From: Lineus longissimus | Taxonomy: Eukaryota > Nemertea > Pilidiophora > Heteronemertea > Lineidae | Reading direction: 5' to 3' | Length of the DNA: 64,000 nucleotides | NCBI RefSeq assembly: GCF_910592395.1 | Contig: NC_088313.1 | Coordinates: forward strand, 18,368,437-18,432,436 | In this document: piece by piece, positions 31,758 to 46,525 of the stretch | How the letters are laid out: every line of letters starts with the position of its first letter | Position numbering within the stretch: position 1 is the first letter of the stretch | Position numbers and translations under genes: made by a program | Notes under the pieces: generated by a model | Databases searched by the model: none | Seen by the model: the letters and a program-made list of their open reading frames with translations, nothing else | What the model was told of the DNA's origin: nothing

Positions 31758-33346
31758 TGTCATTTTTAAATAAATTCTTTTGTCAATTTGTTCAGCCTGA
31801 TTCATATTCTTTGTAAAGCTCTGAATGTATGACCTCTGATGAGGTAAAGTCTTTTGGAAAGCAAAAGACCTACCCATAAATTAGTGCCAAACCATAGTGG
31901 CACATCAAAACACAAGTCATGACAGTTGAATTCACTTTGAAGAACGATTCCTCTAAGGCAAGAGTGAATGCAAAAGAGCCCATTCGGCAACCAAGTCCGG
32001 GACAATAGGACAATGTCACAACCAAAAATGAAGACTGATAAAGACAACGATCTAATCCCGCACAGAATCACACTTGCATCTCAAAAGTAGAATTTTGCCA
32101 TCTTCTAATCCTTGCTGACATGATTTCTGCTGAGATTATAACAGATACATGTCCATGTAAGCGGGATTAGCTTACAGCATCTTTAAAGTGAACTTGTCCA
32201 AGCATTTTGGTTGTGACTTTGCCCTCGATAGGAATCATAGGGATGATTTGTTATGTCTTTCCATTACAGCAGTGACCATTGAGCTGAGCTAAGCCTATTG
32301 TAGATGTAACATGAAACAGTTGCGTATGTACCAAACTTCCTTCTGGTAACGAGTGAATCAATACCGGAATGGGACAGCCCTCGGCAACCAGTCAAGGTAT
32401 TTTCGCCTCAACAATTAACACCTTCAGCGCCAGTGTTTCACCCCCTTTTCAGACCCCCAGGGAAAAAAAGTATAAGAGATGGCTGCATAAGGTCTTTTGC
32501 AGTGACTTCTCCAAGACAAGGTCTTCTTGAATCAATAGAGTTATGTTAGCTACACTCCTTAACTATATTTTATTTTTTGGTTGAAAAATGACCAAAAATG
32601 ACTGTGGTTGGGTGGTTGGGTATTTTCAGTTTCTAAATTGCCCTGAAGATGGCGAATCTGGTCAGGTCACAACCTAGAAATTACACCAAGGTTACCACAA
32701 ATCAACTTTCGAGACGACAGGACAGCCTAAGAAGTCCTGAATTTGCCTTTTGCCTTCCGGATCCTTTATTTTAAAACTTATATCTGCACTGATAACACTG
32801 TGTCAAGGTTTGTCTTCATAATGCCTGGATGTGACTATAGCTTCCAGAGACATTGAGCAAGGGCAAAGGTTTGACTCGATAGTGTGCCTGTGCCTATCTC
32901 TCCTCATCTTTCTTTAGCTGAGAATTATCCTATTCTAGTTTTGAACCAAGAGACACTCTTCAGATCGGTTTTCAGTGAAATAAAGTGCAGTGCACTGTCC
33001 CATGTGAAGGCTATGTTCAGCAGGAGTCAATCAGTACTGTCCATGACCTTCGGATTTTAGGGTCTGTCATACATCTAGATTCTGATAACCAGCTCCATAC
33101 ACACTGGATGCCCAAAATTTAGTGGGGGCTGAAGGTCCTTTGGGAGGTATTGTCCATTGGGGGAGGAATCGAATTGTTTGTCTTGATGCATGAACAAAAC
33201 AATAGGATTCCTGTTTGAGGGTGAATAGTCCCAGGACACAATATTTGTGACTGACAATAAACAAGATAGGAAGATTGTGTACTGCAGACACCAATCGGTT
33301 GCCAAATATAAAAGGGATGAAAAAGGTTTTATAAATGCAATATAGT

Positions 33347-33352
33347 TTTATT
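33347..33352 (-). terminator. Candidate polyadenylation signal of the DEP-domain gene
   Basis: TTTATT on the plus strand (AATAAA on the minus strand) lies about 850 bases beyond the stop codon at 34200. Confidence 0.4.
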
Positions 33353-34199
33353 TTCCTCAAATATTCATATAACATTCCTCTTTGTTCATTTTCATAAAAT
33401 TTGTAGCACCATGTTTAAAATTACACACCTTAAAAAGTATTTGAACATTTCTGAATATCACCAGATGAAAGACTGTTTCCATAAACCATCACGCATGCAT
33501 TTTATAACATGTCAGTGGCTTAACCGACATTGAACAATTTTTTTGCAGTCGCCATTTGTCCCTTAAATCATGTTTATAAGGGAGTTCACAACAGTATCCT
33601 GCACACTCCATAGTAAAATATTTTCATTATGAGAGGAAGAACAACTGTAAAAGATTACATCTGTCATAAAAAATATCCACATTCTGAACTAGAACACCGA
33701 GTTAAAAATTGATGATGTCGAGCATGGAGCTGAACTATAGGCCAGGACCAAGCTGTCTCCCAAGGTTTTGGGCAAATTGGCAGCTATGCTTGAGCAGTGT
33801 TTGGCCAATTTGAGGTAACAATTTCTATTCGTAAAGCCTTCAAACTGAACAGTGAAATGTGACTTGAACTGTTTTTTCAAACCGCTGCAGCAAAAACGAG
33901 GTGCAGTGTAAAAAACATGGAAAATGATATGACATTACAACCAAGGTGTTTTAGACGAGTAAACAATACCAAGACACCATGATTGTGGTAATACTAATAT
34001 AGCACCAAACCTCTCATCAAAGGATCTAGTGAAGAGTGCTGGTGAAATTATACATTGTTCAGGGATAAATACCAACAAATTATAAGGAAGAATGCAGTTC
34101 AATACAAGGAAGCGACACTCACTCCAGACCCTCACTGCTTCCTAATTTTGAAAAAAAATCTATTTGAAATACACTTATATTCGCTGCCCTTCCCCTGCA

Positions 34200-37100
34200 T
34201 CAACCAAAGCAGCCTCCATTCACATCACTTTCTTCAAGTGTTTTGATGTCCGTGATCATTTCAACTGGCACCCGACTAAAGAATTTCTTCGTCGTTTTAT
34301 CATACTTCCTTCTCGTGTACAGTATTGTCAACAAGAAGTTTGTGGTGACCTCCTTATCAATTGCGGACTGGAGTAATGTTCCCGTCAGCTTGGACATGTT
34401 GTTATGGCTGTGGTTGTGATCAGTCAAATCCTGGAGGACGCTCTCCGTCAGATTGTGAGTCGATGAACCAATATCCTGGATGCTCTTGAAGCGATACAAA
34501 TTGTTGCGGCACGACTGGAAAATGGACGAAGACACGACAGTTGAGGAATCAAGATATCGTGGGGCAAACGGACCAAAGGCACTCGCGGAGCGGTAACTCC
34601 CAGCCAAGTTGCCACAGTCATTATTCTGGCTCTCAGGCCATCTGTCCAAGTCACTTGATCCTCGAGATGAGTTTTTAGGAGTGGAGGACTCACTGTCACT
34701 CAACATATCACCACTGCCCTTTGGAGGTTTGTCCGTTGCATTTAAACAGTCACCCTTTTGGTAATAGATTTTTTCATCCACCCAAGTTGGCGGCGAGTCT
34801 TGTCTGCTATTTTGCCAAATTCCTTCCAGTTCTTCACTGCAAGAAACAGTGTCATCTGGCATCTGCCGGTTTTGATCTTCTGCTATCTGTCTGCTCTCCT
34901 GAATCACTGAATCATCGTTTTCACTTGTTTGGCTATCTGGCTTCTTTTCTGACAAGTTTTCAACTGCAGTAGCTTCAGTGCAATCTTTATTTGCTTCGCC
35001 ATCTGGCATGGCACCATTCTTCAGAGTCTGTTCTGAAGCTTGTTCAATCCTGGCACCAACATCTACACTTTCACTTCCTGCCAGCCCACTCAATGGACTT
35101 TCATTTGAATCAGTTGCCTCACCTTCAACTTCCCCAGCTATAAGTGCTGGGGATGACTCTTCGACATGATCATTTGACACAGAGACCTCTGACAGACCAG
35201 AGTGACTTTCATTTACCCCAGTCTCAACAATATTAGGAGACAATTTATTTTCTGATAGGTTTGCCTGCATAGCTGGCTCATTGTGCTCCACCCTCATTTT
35301 ATGATTTCTGTCCCTATTTTGCTTTGCAGGATTGTTAGAATGCCTAACAGCATTGGTGTCATGTGCTGGTTGGTCAAGGATTAACGAGCCACACAGCACC
35401 TGCAAACTGTCCGAACCAGACCTTGTTGAGTCTGTATGCAAAGTCCCATCATTGCTGGCTTTCTCTTCCACATCCTCCATAATGGGCTGCTCAGCTTGCG
35501 GTCGATTTAACCCCTGACCGTAAAAAAATGGTGTCCACACCCCATGCCGCTCGTGTCCGTCATTCCATGGCTGGTCAATGGTGTGATCAGGATCTTCAAA
35601 GTCATGTGAGCCTGGCGTTGGCCCCATCCCTTCATTCGCCGGGACCCGTGTCATTCTCGGGTAGCTGACATCAATGTCAGATGCAGCACCAGTTGAGTGA
35701 AAGAAACCTGGAATGGACAATGATGAGGGCATGAGGAAGCAGAGAAGGTAACACTCAGGGTGAGATTTATCATAGTCACCTTTCTCAAGCCTACAAGGGT
35801 AGTGTGGAATTTGTCACACATTGCCAAGTGTAGAGCTATGGGAAAGGTATACTGACTAGAATAGGCATGCACATGGTGTAATCACCATGAAAGTAGGATG
35901 CTGGAAATTCCAAGAATGCCAGTTTCAAACAGAAGCCATATCAATTCATGTGGACATACCTAAAGCATGATGGTCACCATCCACCCCCACAATGATTTGA
36001 TCGTCAAGCAGTTTCTGGCAGACGTTCTCTGCCGTCTCTCTGGCAAACATCTCACTGGAGCCTTCAGATTCACATCCAGATAGCGGGTCTGAAAAGACAA
36101 CGTGATATATGATTTCAGAAAACAAACCCAATGGCAATGTCATGTACTTCTTACCAATCAGGGTATTCCAACCATAAAGGCTATCTCACTGAGGACTGTT
36201 TAGTCCTACAACTGTTAACATTTCTGTCAGCTGGGAGAGTCTCCCTATAATACGGAATTCCTTCTAAAGGGCTTCCCTTAAACAGAAAAGTTCTATTTGA
36301 CCACATTACTTTGCATCTTCTTACCCGAAGCTGTGGCAGGAGAGTGTGGATGCTTCATAATCCAGTTGATGATGTCTTCACCCGAAAAGCACTTCCTCAG
36401 AAGGTGAAGATCGTGTTTCATCTGCTGCAGGTATCTGGACGGGAGGTGATCGTCATCTTCACTCGAAGACTCTGATTGGTTACACTAGAACAACAGATAA
36501 ATATATCACTGAAAAGTCACTGCATTAGCATTTTGAATGTGATGTTAGAATATCTCATACACATTAACAAGTTAGTCAACAAAACCTATAGGACAAGAGT
36601 TCTAAGGCAAAAATAATTGCTCAGCAGATGGTCATAATCTGTTATGTACTCACTGCTTCATAGAGTTGATAATAGAGTGCTATCAACCTCTCACTGGGCT
36701 GGGTGTACAGCTGCAAGAGGAACACCACACGGTCCATCTTTTCCATCATCATGTCCAAGCTCAGATTCTGACACCTTGTGCTCAGGAACTTCATGAAGAA
36801 CTGAAATATGACCAGAAAGCATTTCGTTAATGGAACGATGAGATAGTGTACACACAAAACAGCGAAATACTTGATGTGATATGGAAATAAGAGGGCAACA
36901 CACAGTATTCATTCAAAAGGACTATGGCGAGAAATCAGGTGCTTTATCTGATTGGACACTGATTGATATGTTGAAGTGTCTTAGTGACCGAGTACTTACT
37001 GACACTGCTTGGAGGAGGAGTTCAGCCTTGGTTTTGGTGTTATCCTTCCAGTGGATCAACTTCTTCACTTCATCATTGAAATCCTCAACAATGTAGACCC

Positions 37101-40100
37101 ACATGTCCTCCACCATGAGTTTGTAGAGGTCAGAATACAGCCAGCGCTTCAACTGCTTGATGTAGTTGCCGAGGAAGTCCGAGACTGGTTGGAGGCGCTC
37201 GGCGACACGCTTGTTGCCCATGTTCAGGGAGAGGAGGAGGGAAAGAGCTTCCTTCAGGAAGAGGTTGATCTAAAAGGAATCAAAAATCGAGCATAAGAAG
37301 ATCTTCCTTCTTTACAATCAACTTACACTATTATGCCTGCCAAATAAATGAGGGAGAAGCCCTTTTCTATTCGTCCTTGCACAAATACAGCTAGTGTTAG
37401 TAGATGATTGCACTTGTCAATGTATCTTCAAGTAGGGCCTCTCCCCAATACAGCCTGAAAAACCTACCCTAAAAGCCAACAGCTTGAGCTGGCCCTTCAT
37501 CAGGATCTGCACATGTTCGTGACAACACTTGATTGTCTCTTCTCCTTCAAGGATGGAACTTGAGGTCTCAGCTAGACCATGTTCACTTGGCGTGGCAGTG
37601 AGGTTACTCCGGGAGGCATGGGACACCGGGGTCGAGTAGGAGGAGATGTATTCGTAATCTGAAAAACAAAGCCAGCGCCAATGCGTTTCATTAAACGTCT
37701 TTCATAAAGACATTACACAGTAAACAATAGACTTCCTGGCAAGTGCAAGTTCACTTCGGACGAACATTTATTTTTTGAGTTTGATGTCAGTAACTTCTCA
37801 ACATTCTGGTCTGGTCCTTAGGGGCAACTACTCCATCAAAATTATAAAGTCATTGAAAGCAAGTATTGGGCCTCAACCAGACAATTGCTGACAGACTACG
37901 GCTTTACGTCAATGCAAAACCTTACCTCGCATGGACTCCGTCAACTGGGACGTACTACTGACACATCGCGTTGTCGTGGCAACTAGTTTCTTCATCGTCT
38001 CCAAGCTGGCGATCTCGGTCATCTGACTCTTGAACTTTGGCAGAAGTTTCAAAATGGTGGAGAGGATATTGACTCTGCAGCACATCTGACGTTTAAAACA
38101 AGGGTTGTTTACAATAGAATACACTACCTCAAAGTTCCATGCATCAAATCCAGGAAACAACAACTTACAGCCTTCAAGCGACTTGGAACAACAGAATATT
38201 ATAATTGATACCAACTGGAGGCACAGGGCTAGAGGCAGCATTCAACCAGGCAGTGGTATCAAACAGCATTGTTACTGGAAAACACAAAACATTTACCTCC
38301 TGTGTGACTGGCTCAAACCTGTCAGCCAGATACTTGGCCTTGCAGTCGATATACATGAAACAATTGGTTACGTTTTCGATGATATGACGACAGCCCCAGA
38401 TCAAGCCACTGTCCTGCTGGCTACACAGATGACCCGTCATCTAGAAAAGAGATTAATGTACAACTAGTATGGCAAAGATTTTCCATTATTTTATTACTCA
38501 GTATTGTTCATTTTTGTTCAAATTCTTCATTACATGAGTGAAATGTTTACAAAACAAACTAATGGAAAATAAATTACTGAACTTTTGACACAGATCACGA
38601 AACAATATTACTCACCTCTTTCCCAAGGATGCAATTAGACATTTCCACGGGGACGGCACAGAGGTCCAGGCACATTATATTGTCAGCGTAAACTGACAGC
38701 GCATTGCAAAGGCCCTGAAAAAACACAAAGACTTGAAGCAAAACAATAAGAAATGCAAATCAGACTCAGGTGGCCAGGTCTTATCAACTTTGAATTACAC
38801 TATTAGTGTTAGTTGCAAAGAAGGGTACAATCTTACCTTCACAAATTTCTCATAAATCTTCTCCCTCCCAGCCATAATCTCAGAGAAGAATGGTCCCAGC
38901 TGATCCCTCTTCAGAGACAAGCTTTTGGGCAATGGCAGCAGGACTTCGAACAGGGACCTCCCAAACCGGATGTAGCGATGGATGGCGATGAACGTATCGA
39001 GAAAGGAGCTGGATATGGGTAGTAATAGGTCAGAGGTCAGGACAGAGCTCAGGCCATTTTCGTTGAACAATTCCAAGAAGCCCTGCACGCCATTTTGTGG
39101 AGTTAGCTGTGTCATGTTAAGTCTGTGAACACTGTCTTGTCTTTCTGCCGTGTTTGAACGATTTCTGTTTGATTGGTTGCCATTTGGTGTAAGGCCAGAA
39201 ACTGCGGGGTGAATCTTAGAGTTTGGTTTCAAATGTCCAACACTTGCATCTATTGACGTCACCTGGCTTATGTTGGCTGTATTTGAATAGTCTATGTTGT
39301 CATTGATGTGAGCAATACCTGACCCATGGTGACCTTGACCTACATTTCCATTGCGGTCTGCCTTGGGGGTGTGAATCTTAAACCCAACAGCTGAAGTGCT
39401 GGCAGCTTTTTTCTGCACCCCAATCCCAGGGACATCTGCAGGATATACAATATTGCCACTGACGTTCGGAACACTCTTATGCAAGGACGACATTTTGCTG
39501 ACTTTGAACACATCCTCGAAGAACTGAAAATCCCGATCAGGGTCAATTTCATCAGCATCTTCTTCATCACTTGAACTCAAAGCATCCTCAAAATGATTCA
39601 TCCTGATCCTTCTTGGCGCCCCTCGGATCCCCTCCACAACTTGAGATGCATCGCCTGTTTGTACAGGAAGGCTTTGCTCACTGGACCAACTATGTCCATG
39701 ATTCAACAACTGAGCATGGGCACCACCCTGCTGTGTGTCAAGACCACCCTCGGACACTCCGTTAGCATTTGAGACCTTCTCTTGCTGATCAAGTCCCATT
39801 GCACTATCTTTCAACAGCTTCTGGCTTGCTAATTCACCAAATGCTTCAAAGTCTGACGACTCTGTTCGCTTGCCTAACAGTGCAACCAACTGGTGGCTCA
39901 ACTTCTGGCCCTCTGCTTCATCTAAAAATTTCCTTGGTGACTTCATGTCTTTGTAGTGCAGCCAGAACTGCCGATGTTGTCGTAACAATTCCTCTTCCTC
40001 CTCATTGTAACTGATGGTGCTGTTCGATCCATGTTCAGAAAATGCATTGAGCGGACATGAAGTGGACAGAAAGTTATCACGGCCACCTTCCTGGTCAGTT

Positions 40101-43100
40101 TTATCACGTGCAGTTGATGAGCGACGGTAAAGGTCTTGCTCCGAATGAATGTGGAGAATCGCACTGCCCCTTCTATCACTCATACAACCCTGTTTCTGGA
40201 GATCAGGAGTTGAGACGCTGTGTGTAAGAGTGTGACCTCTGGAGAACTGGAGGAAGTTTCCAGCACGGCTCCCATCGACAATATCCTGTGATTTAACTGA
40301 ATCATTGCTTGAATGGGTACTGTCTTCGATAACTTGATTTTCTGGTCGATTCTGGCTGAATTTGAAACCACTGATAAGTTTATTGGTCATTCTCATGATT
40401 GGACTTTCTCGTTTTTGGGCATTAGAAACACCATGTTGACTCTGATGAGAACTGTCAGGATCTGGACTAGACACGTGGCTTTCTCTTGACTCCTGTATCA
40501 CAGCTGTCTCACTCTGAAATGATGATAGTCAAAGACCATTAGTGCACAACCAACTTTAGCACCTTTAGATTGGGTGTGACTGATAGCACTTTACAGCACC
40601 AGTCACTATTTCAGTTATCAAGAGCGGCTGTCAATGCATAGATCCTGGATGTCTAATGGATGTCATACGAAATTCGTTATACTTGCAATATAGTTTTGAA
40701 AAGTCTTTTTCAAAATTTGAGAAATGTACAAACCTCCCTTGCCAGACTAGACACAGAAGAGGGCATGCGAGTAGATGGCGAACTGAATGCCGAGTTAGCA
40801 GAGTGTGACAGGGAATGCTGGGAAGACGACCGCTGACGAGGTTGAGGGGTCATCACAGATGGCTTAGGGCTGAGATCAGCATCGGGCGGAAGGATGACTA
40901 TAGTAAACTGAAAACGAGATATAACAATTCAGTGGTGAAATCTACAAGCAACAGACACATTAGGTACCAGCATCTTTTGGGTGTGTTGTGTCAATCAAGA
41001 GCCCTGTCATCACTAGCATAGATCTTCAGGATAAATGGTCAGCAGTACTCTCAAGACTAAATGTTAAGAAAATCCAGTAATTTTTGTTTTAAAGTGCCAA
41101 TGCAAGCCATGGAGGTATGGAGGCTGATTTCTGCTGCTGATACATTACTGACGAAATGAAGTAAGTTTAAAACAGTACCTTGTCTTTTGAGACAGCCTCT
41201 ATGACTAAGCTTTGCATATGTCCTTTAAGTGCTCTCAACCACAACAGACTCTGGGGCAAGAAGGTCAGGTGCCATGTTTGCGATCTGGAAAATCATTGGC
41301 CATGTAAAGTTTCTTTTGATGTATTAACAGCAAGCAGGTATGTATTGTAGCAATCATGATGGGGTTCAAATCTTGCTTTTTTGTATTATGCACCATATTT
41401 TATCAGGGGACTTGTACACAGAAAGTATAATCTGACAGTAGGTTCCATTAGTAACATCCTCCTCTGCTAGGTGTCTGCTTTATAGTAGTCGCAAATTGAA
41501 CGGATATGAAGAATGCCAATGGAACCTTGGTACAACTTACTCTAGTGGAATGTATTCAGCCCAGTCTTTGTCTAACTGGTGGAGGTTGTATGCTAAACTC
41601 AGCAGCAGGTGGTTGATACAGTTAGGGTCCTGAAAAACACAGTCAGAGAAATCATTAACAACAATTCAAATGGAGGAGAAAACTGAAATATTGAGATTGC
41701 CCACAGTGGAGTAGCCCAAGGGTGCCCATACAGAAGAAGCTGAAGGTTGCCCATGTTGAAGAAGCTGGATACTGGCCCACGGAAGAATATGGTATGAATC
41801 ATGCAAATACAATCGGTTTCAGTTCATTTCTAACAAATAGTTCTTGTCAAATTTGGTGAATATGGATGCCCAAACTGTCTTCTGATCTATGAAAGACTTC
41901 AAAGGACTTACCACATTCTTGAGAACATCTTCGCACAGTATCTCCACGTCGCCCATCAGTAGTTTATAGAACTCCACGGCAGCTTCCTGGGCGATGTCAA
42001 AATATCTCTCAAACGACGGTCCGTAGTTGTTTTTGTAATCTGTCACCTCATCCATGATACGAGCCAGCACCATATTCAGCTGGAATGACCAGAATTCATT
42101 TGGCAAATCTCAACAATATCATTATCGTCTAGTGTTTCACAAGCATCTCATTTCGGCCTCTTTATAGGTAGAGATCAATGAGCTTCTGCCGCCATCACTA
42201 ATATTGTGTGGTAACCTTGGAATACTAAGCAAATCACAAGTCTAAACTTGAAACATAATACTTACCAATTCTGGACAGAGTGAGTTATCAAAGGCATTGA
42301 TCATGAGTTCATGACTGGCAAGCATCTTATGTCTTTCATAGGCGGTCCTGAATCCTTGCTAAAATGAAAGAAAATGCATCCAGATTTTAGTAAAGTCGCA
42401 GTATACTACAACAGCAGCCAAAGGCTGTATGTTGGTTGCTTAGTCCTGGGCCCGGTTGTTCAAAAGAAGTTAAATTTCATTGATGTTAAGTTAAATATCA
42501 ACGTTAAATTCCTTAACTTGGCGTTAGCTAACTTGGCGTTAAATTTGGGTTGTTCAAAACAACGTTGGGGTAAACTAACGCTAATGTTAGTAAATATTGC
42601 ATCTTGGTTCACTGATGTTAGTTGCCATGGTAGGTATAGGTAATCAAGTTAAAGATAACGTTAGATTTAACTTAGGGTTTTAGGTAAGTTAAATCTAACG
42701 TTAAAGATAACGCCAATGTTAGGCTAATATTGTTTGAACAACTCAAAATAAAACTTGACGTTATCTTAACGCCAAGTCAGGAATTTTAACGTTAAGTTAT
42801 CTTTAAAAATGTATTTCTTCTTTTGAACAACCGGGCCCTGTACTTTGTTCAGGCATTGCCTGGTTTGAAATAAGTCCCTGCAATGCAATTCCAAAACTTA
42901 CGAATGAAAACTGCATTAGGTAATCCTTGATCGGCTTCTGGTCCTCACCAGACAAGTAGGCCTTTAGCTCCAGAACTTTATGCAGCAACTGAATCAGGGA
43001 GGCTGGAACAGAACAGAGGAATAAGAAAGATAGAAGATCTGCATTAAAACATGAAAACCCAGGCAGCAGGAAAAGTAAATGCTGAAGATGAGTTTTACTT

Positions 43101-46100
43101 CACTATTATGAATTATAGCCAGGATTCCACAGCCAACGATTTATGCTGAAATAAGGTTGTGGCCTTATTTTCTGATTAAAACCAATTCAATGGAGAATAT
43201 TTGGGCTATTGCACGCTAACAACCAAGAGGATCCTGAAACCTGTTGTCAAAACTGAATTGAAACGCTTGATCAGTAACTCACCCACGCCTTCTGGGGGTC
43301 TGTTTCCAGGGAAGAGCCGCTTGACCCGTGTTAATGAATTCTCACATTGTCCGTGGAGCCAACCACTACACGTGCTGAGAAGTTGCAGTTCATCCTCCGT
43401 CATGATGATGCGACCACGACAGGATGGCAACATGTCGCTAATGGCCATCATGTGTGAAATTATATGCTGTGTGAACCAGGGTTCATTCATGAAGTTCTCT
43501 GTTAGATATTCGAGGTAGACCAACTTCCGGTACATTTCCCCCTTGGAAGAAAAATAGATACAAACTTAACTCCGCTGTAGGCTGTGCCCATCTATGTCAC
43601 AAAAGTATAAGCATATTGATGGTCACATGTTATCATGTGACCTTTATTGATTATTACGCTTGCTAAATGAGAAAATTTGCTAACATTAACTGGTTTACAG
43701 TTCAATGTATATGCTCACCACGCCATATCTGAGGCCAAATTCCTTGAGCAGACGCCTTGAAGCAGACGAGAGGGGAGTCCTTGGGCCACTCAAATTGTTT
43801 CGGGCAGTCTGGTAAATACGCTCATAACTGGAAATACAATCAAACTGTTCTATCAAAGACTGATTTTATTCCACAAGAACGATTTGCCTCCCAAGTTGGC
43901 AATTTCAGCATTTAGAATTTCACCACAATAGCAAACCGCGGCAGTGTCCCAAAATGTAGCTTACACCCTTAGCTACATGAACATATTGATAGCTTCTTAT
44001 GCCACAAATGCAGCTTACTACCCATTTTGGTGTGATGGGTCACATATTGTTTGCCTTACCCAAGCAGTTTTTTCATCAGGAGTTTATACTGCTCATGCTT
44101 TCCTTTGAGTGACTCTGTATGCAGCGTTACTGGAGGAGGGAGAGAATAGTGCCAGAATTTTGCCAGGAGTTGTGTAATGTGTTGACGTTCCCACTGTTGC
44201 CATTGGTCATAGGCATATCGACTCTGAAAGAAAACAAAAAGTGTCCAATGTATCAATGATTTCTTTGTCTTTATCTGCGAACTCTGTGTATTGTTAACGT
44301 AACCCTGCCAAGGTCATATGTGGGAATTTCTGGATTATACTCTGATGCTGTTGAAATGATGGAGTTGGCTTGGACTTTCTGATGCGAACACACAACTCAC
44401 CACAAATGCCTTTGGGTTGTAGTAAGGATGTTTGTTTGTTTCCAGCACAGACAACTGACTCACTAACTCCTCAGCCAAAATCTGAAAAGAAACAATACTA
44501 CAGTACTGTAAACCGCTAAATGTGTGCACTTCTGTATTGTTGCGATTTGTGAATAACACTGTTAAGGATTACTGGTCTGGTCCTATTCATGCTGATAAGA
44601 CGGCATTGCACGTCAGTCTGAAACTTTATGAAAGGATTTAAACTGTTGCAAAATGCCATTTTCAGCATGGATCGAATCTTGATTACAATAAGAACTAGAT
44701 ATGCAGATTGGAATGTCTTGAACCAGATTAGGTTATTGCCTCACCTTTGGTTGTCCTTTCTTTGCATACCGACTAAAGGCAACCCGATCATACTGCCTGG
44801 CTCTCTCCTCACTCAACCTGAATGCCTTCCGTAGAATATCACACAACGTCTCAGCCTGAATCAGGGTCGATGTGTCCTCATCATCATTAGTAGCCAACGG
44901 CAACTCCTCATGAAGATTAGGGGTCTCCTCACTGATGGTGAATGTGAAAAGATGGCGGGGTCCTGGCGAAGGCGTGTGGGGCGTTGGAGGTGGGTCTGGC
45001 GCACATAGTTTTGGGAAGTAGGCGCACAGGATGGCATCTCGATACAGCTGGAAGTCCTGAAGACAATTCAAGTATGTGATTATTGTTGCATGGTAACATT
45101 CTGATGTAATTGGCTCTTACTCCAAACGGCATTAATATGCGTCAACAACATACCTCATCTTCCAGTTTATCCAAATTGGCCCTCTCCTGTACCTGTTGCA
45201 TCATGGCACCTTCTTCTACAGAGCGATCCTTATTGCACTGGCCCTGCACCAGTCTGACATTGCTGAACGTGGTCCGACATCCCGACCTGGTTAGTTTGGC
45301 ACGGCAGATTCTCGCACTGAAAGTGAAATTCGAACATGTTAAAATCGTAAGACTGGTCACTTTGGGCTTGACACATTACAGCTAAATTAGCCTGAGTTAT
45401 GCAGACAAGGCAATTTTTACAGGGTTTTTTACAATTGAATATAGCACTAGTTTAGGAGTTCAGCTGTTATACTTACTCAAGTTGGCAGAAGAAGTTGTGG
45501 ATATTTTCTAAGGTTGCTGCATGGCTGAAGAGGAAAGAATAAAACTATTTTTCTCAGAATTTTTTCATCTTCATTTTTTCCCTCATCCTTTTGGGTTTCA
45601 TAAATTGCTGCCAATTGACAAGACTGTCAACAGCCATAAACAATCTGACACCATCAGGTAAATCAATGAAATTTCAACAACTTACAAGTTACAGCAAGCA
45701 AATTTATTGCATTTGATGAGGAAAGATTACACTAAAAATTTTCCTGATGAAATGTTGAATGGCACAAAATTATCAAATTCATCAAATATCGCACAATTAC
45801 TGCAAGACAATGTGCATGTACTTCCTGAATTAGTTGTTCGACATTGTAAGATAAGTAGCCTGATCACGAGGAACAAAGAAGTTCAAAGTCCCACCAATTG
45901 ATAGGACAGTGTGGAATATGAAACGGTTTTCCATTTTGACATTGTCTAAAGGCCTATGTACACTTTATCGGCAGACTGTCACATGATGACACACATGCTG
46001 GGCCTAAATGATTACTTATACACAATGATAAAATTATTACATTTGCTTGAAATAAAATGGGTCAGTTCCTTGTTTTTTAAAGGGGAATGTCATGACACAG

Positions 46101-46525
46101 CTACTTTCATTTGGCAGAACTTTAGTTTTATGGCATTGACAACCAGTTTTCCTCAGATTTCCAAGTGACACATTGTCATTCCTAGTACCATGTTATCCTT
46201 ACATTCACTACTGTCTCAAGACATGCATGGCTCCTCACTTTATATCTAATACATGTAATAGTATTAGTCCTCTCATTCATTTCATTAAACTACTAACAAA
46301 AACATAAACTTACCTTAGAATAATATTACCAGGGTCAGATTGCAAAACATTTGTTAGATTATCATCCTCCTTATAAGATGTCAGTACGTGATTCCAACGA
46401 ATTTCTTCTGCCTTAAGCAACACATAGAGACAATGCTCAAAAGAGACCAGAGAGACTGTCCTCTGATCTGCATCCTTTTCTTGTGGTTGGCCTAAGACAG
46501 TTCGACTGCGAGTTCTCCCTGGCAT
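34200..46525 (-). CDS. Large DEP-domain protein of unknown function
   Basis: I traced 24 coding exons, all in phase, for 2187 residues: 46525-46314, 45524-45477, 45316-45154, 45056-44745, 44481-44401, 44223-44060, 43827-43719, 43541-43283, 43002-42902, 42358-42266, 42079-41912, 41629-41541, 41284-41179, 40907-40734, 40513-38837, 38714-38616, 38440-38297, 38085-37926, 37658-37468, 37269-37000, 36800-36654, 36484-36325, 36088-35960, 35707-34200. The first 690 residues look helical and compact (EFGLRYGV, NNYGPSFERYFDIAQEAAVEFY). A serine-rich disordered segment fills exon 15. A second helical region follows (residues about 1250-1590), then a DEP domain near 1607-1690 (HLLRKCFSGEDIINWIM and AENVCQKLLDDQII). 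The rest is acidic, disordered, with a conserved-looking terminal segment (SVLQDLTDH, LYTRRKYDKTTKKFFSRVP). DEP domains bind membranes or partner proteins. I know no named orthologue. Confidence 0.85.
42448..42838. mobile_element. 391-bp foldback MITE in an intron of the DEP-domain gene
   Basis: The left end begins GGGCCCGGTTGTTCAAAAGA and the right end is its exact reverse complement (22 identical bases in all, continuing AG). Inside, the two halves are also largely complementary: AACGTTAAATTCCTTAACTT followed by GGCGTTA on the left matches the reverse complement of 42790-42750 on the right, and TTGTTCAAA motifs recur internally. There is no coding capacity. The DNA is packed with TTAAC/GTTAA words. 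The insert makes up 391 of the 543 bases of the intron 42359-42901. I see no clear target-site duplication, so the superfamily cannot be assigned. Confidence 0.85.

Larger units (their letters stand above)
31565..34199. other. Convergent 3' regions of DUSP11 and the DEP-domain gene
   Basis: DUSP11's 3' UTR ends near 31790. The DEP-domain gene's 3' UTR probably occupies about 33330-34199. The 1.5 kb between has no coding signal that I can recognise. Confidence 0.5.
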
